NCBI RefSeq assembly: GCF_001949145.1
Contig: NW_019091422.1
Span: 552,689 to 616,688 of the forward strand
Length of the DNA stretch: 64,000 bases
Direction of reading: 5' to 3'
Source: Acanthaster planci
Taxonomy: Eukaryota > Echinodermata > Asteroidea > Valvatida > Acanthasteridae
In this document: in pieces, positions 61,981 to 64,000 of the stretch
Layout of the letters: the number at the start of each line of letters is the position of its first letter
Position numbering within the stretch: the first letter of the stretch is position 1
Notes under the pieces: model-generated
Told to the model about the DNA's origin: nothing
The model's input: only the letters and a program-made list of their open reading frames with translations
The model's database searches: none
Position numbers and translations under genes: made by a program

Positions 61981-64000
61981 GTCCAAAGTTATCCTATCAA
62001 AGCTCACTTCGTGGCTATTTACGGAACATCGGCTTCACTTACAAAGACAACAGTAGGCTCCAACTGAATACATGTTAAATTAACTGTAATCCTCATACGC
62101 AACAATTGTAAAATTCAGCCTGGGGAGTATTAAAAAACATAACGTGAAATACAAGGTTTGAAGTCTGTTGATCCGCATGGTTAGCGGATTTTAAGGCTTC
62201 GACAGAATAAAAGCAAGGTTTGAGACATGCCCCAAGATTCGAAGTTTGTAATGACGTTTGATAGGTTATTTTTATATCACTAATGATAGCAGAAGGGGGG
62301 GGGAATTCGCACATTAATGTGGAAATGATTTCTGCTACTCAACACTTATCCTCCAACTGCAGTTACGTTTCACCCAGCATGTTTTTGTCTCTGCACCTGC
62401 AACCAATTGTAAGCCTATCACTGATTAAAAGATTTTAGCAAAGCTCTGTTTTTTCGTAAGGTGACAGAAAAAGGTGGCAACGTGGAGCCCTTTAATATGC
62501 CAAATGAACCCGAGGAGGCTGGAGCTCAGAGATATCGCTGGAAGTAAAGCTAATGTTTCTGAAATGCGACAGGTTTCCATTTACATGGCAAGTTCAGATA
62601 TTGTGCATTCAGAATTTAAAAAAATGCAAAGCATAATCTTGTACATTCAGTGAGAATGGACTTCAGTGGTTGCCTTGGAGTCTCCTTTTTCCCTTTTGAG
62701 GCAATTATATCTCAAATTCTGAAAACAGTAATGTGTATTATTTCTTTACAGAGTTAATAAAAATTGTATGACTACAGTTGGGTCTTTTTAAAAACAAAGT
62801 GCTAGGAGTGACTTAAATTTAAATAATCATACGGCTCGGTAACTTGCAGTTTAACAATTTCACACAGTAGACAAATATACATCATTAAAAATATAGTTAC
62901 ATATATCTTTAGTACAATACACACAGAGATCTTAATTGCAAAGGCTCTGTCATTCACATAGATAGCTCAATTTATTATACAAAAATATTCAAAGCATCTT
63001 AAAAGAGAACCTGAAAGTGTCTCCATATTTATCTCCCATGGCGGCCTTTAATAACATACATGTATGTGCATGTATCATGGTTAAGAGACCATACTAAGAA
63101 ATCTAACTTCCTTTTTCTTTCACTGAGTTTCTTCATCTCTCTTTATCACTACCGGCTGACCAGAACGCGTTCGTCACATCTTGTCACAATCGTCGCAAAC
63201 TCAAATGGTCCTCCATGTACTTTCTGCATATATATACATCACATTTACATGAAATAAAGGAGCTAAGAAGCCATTTTTCTTTTATTCTTGCCTTGTGTAG
63301 CAAACTTTTTTTGAACTGACATGGATATTTATCCTTTGGGGGGGGGGAGTTTTGATTACTTTGTGTGGAACAAATACAAAGTTGTGACCGCAGAAATATG
63401 CCCTGACTTGAACTTTGGACTTCTTCAACAAGGAGCCGAGGACTGGACAGTAAACATTTGGAGTGACATTTGAAGACCGGCTCAGTGTCGTGTTAAAACA
63501 TTGTTACCGAAACAAACATGAAACATGGTTCCTTTATCTGAAGAAAAACATCCAAACCGATACTGAAGTACAATCGAACAATTTCGTGAAGACCCAAATG
63601 CAAATCCAAAAGTTCCCTTACACAAAGAACCTTTAGAGCTTGCACATTAAAGGAAAAAAAAAAGGATTGTACAAGTATTTTGGCAAGCCGGAGTTTCATT
63701 GTTGAAACGGTGACATCCTGGAGCGTAAACCCTAGTGACCTAGTCAACGACAGCTTGTTGCACTGAACAAGGCAATCGCAATGACTCTGTGTGACAGGGG
63801 TATGGAAGGCACAAACTATCAAAATTCAATGTGACTTTGTTCGGCACATACTTAATCCTACGGTATGTTTTGAGACTAAACCCATTTGTCAAAGTGTGCA
63901 CAATTCCATGTGAAACCAGGAAGCAAATGTTATTTTTTTTGGAGGGGAGCTGAACTTGTTGGGGAAGGTCCAAAAAGGTGGATATTTTTTATGTGGGGGG
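61981..64000. other. Right-edge non-coding sequence
   Basis: No exon is recognised. If the signal exon is correct, the receptor promoter is here. AATAAA on the minus strand at 62971-62976 could instead mark the 3' UTR of a gene entering from beyond the window. Confidence 0.4.

Noticed and set aside
63493-63973. Minus-strand open frames at the right edge
   Set aside because: No domain, no splice continuity with the receptor; the sequence looks like UTR or intergenic DNA.

Overview
This is animal nuclear DNA. Genes are split by GT-AG introns, there are poly(A) signals but no operons, and LINE, SINE and MITE-like repeats are common. Innate-immune TIR/Ig receptors sit in a non-vertebrate style genome with compact introns and many GTACATGTAC-type palindromes. 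A non-vertebrate deuterostome (amphioxus, echinoderm or hemichordate) fits best, but the phylum cannot be fixed from the sequence alone.

Layout: (1) 1-1880 (+) holds the last five coding exons of EIF2A. (2) 1.9-6.6 kb is intergenic, with a 12-bp minisatellite broken by an assembly gap, a foldback repeat and a tRNA-derived SINE. (3) 6597-14160 (-) is a leaderless protein with a variable N-terminal exon (two paralogous alternative first exons), a PDZ domain and a C-terminal beta-trefoil whose last third resembles the interleukin-1 signature region. (4) 14.2-23.2 kb is gene-poor and repeat-rich. (5) 23181-40366 (-) is GCC2 (golgin GCC185). All 25 coding exons were resolved in frame (2013 aa), ending in the GRIP domain. 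(6) 40.4-46 kb is intergenic. (7) 46176-49352 (+) encodes a secreted, probably GPI-anchored, two-Ig protein shaped like an IL-1-receptor ectodomain. (8) 51906-58441 (-), with a possible signal-peptide exon at 61854-61980, is an IL-1-receptor-family protein: two Ig domains, a transmembrane segment, the family's Leu-Trp-Tyr juxtamembrane motif and a TIR domain. The exon expected to carry TIR box 1 appears to lie in an assembly gap.

The main result is that an IL-1-like leaderless beta-trefoil protein fused to PDZ, a signalling IL-1R-like receptor and a tailless (decoy-like) paralogue of that receptor lie within about 55 kb, with GCC2 between ligand candidate and receptors. From memory, human GCC2 (2q12.3) also lies between the IL1R cluster (2q11-q12) and the IL1 cluster (2q14). 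The window may therefore preserve an ancestral IL-1 ligand/receptor linkage. The exon structures are read directly from the sequence. The IL-1 relationship of the trefoil protein and the ligand-receptor pairing are inferences.
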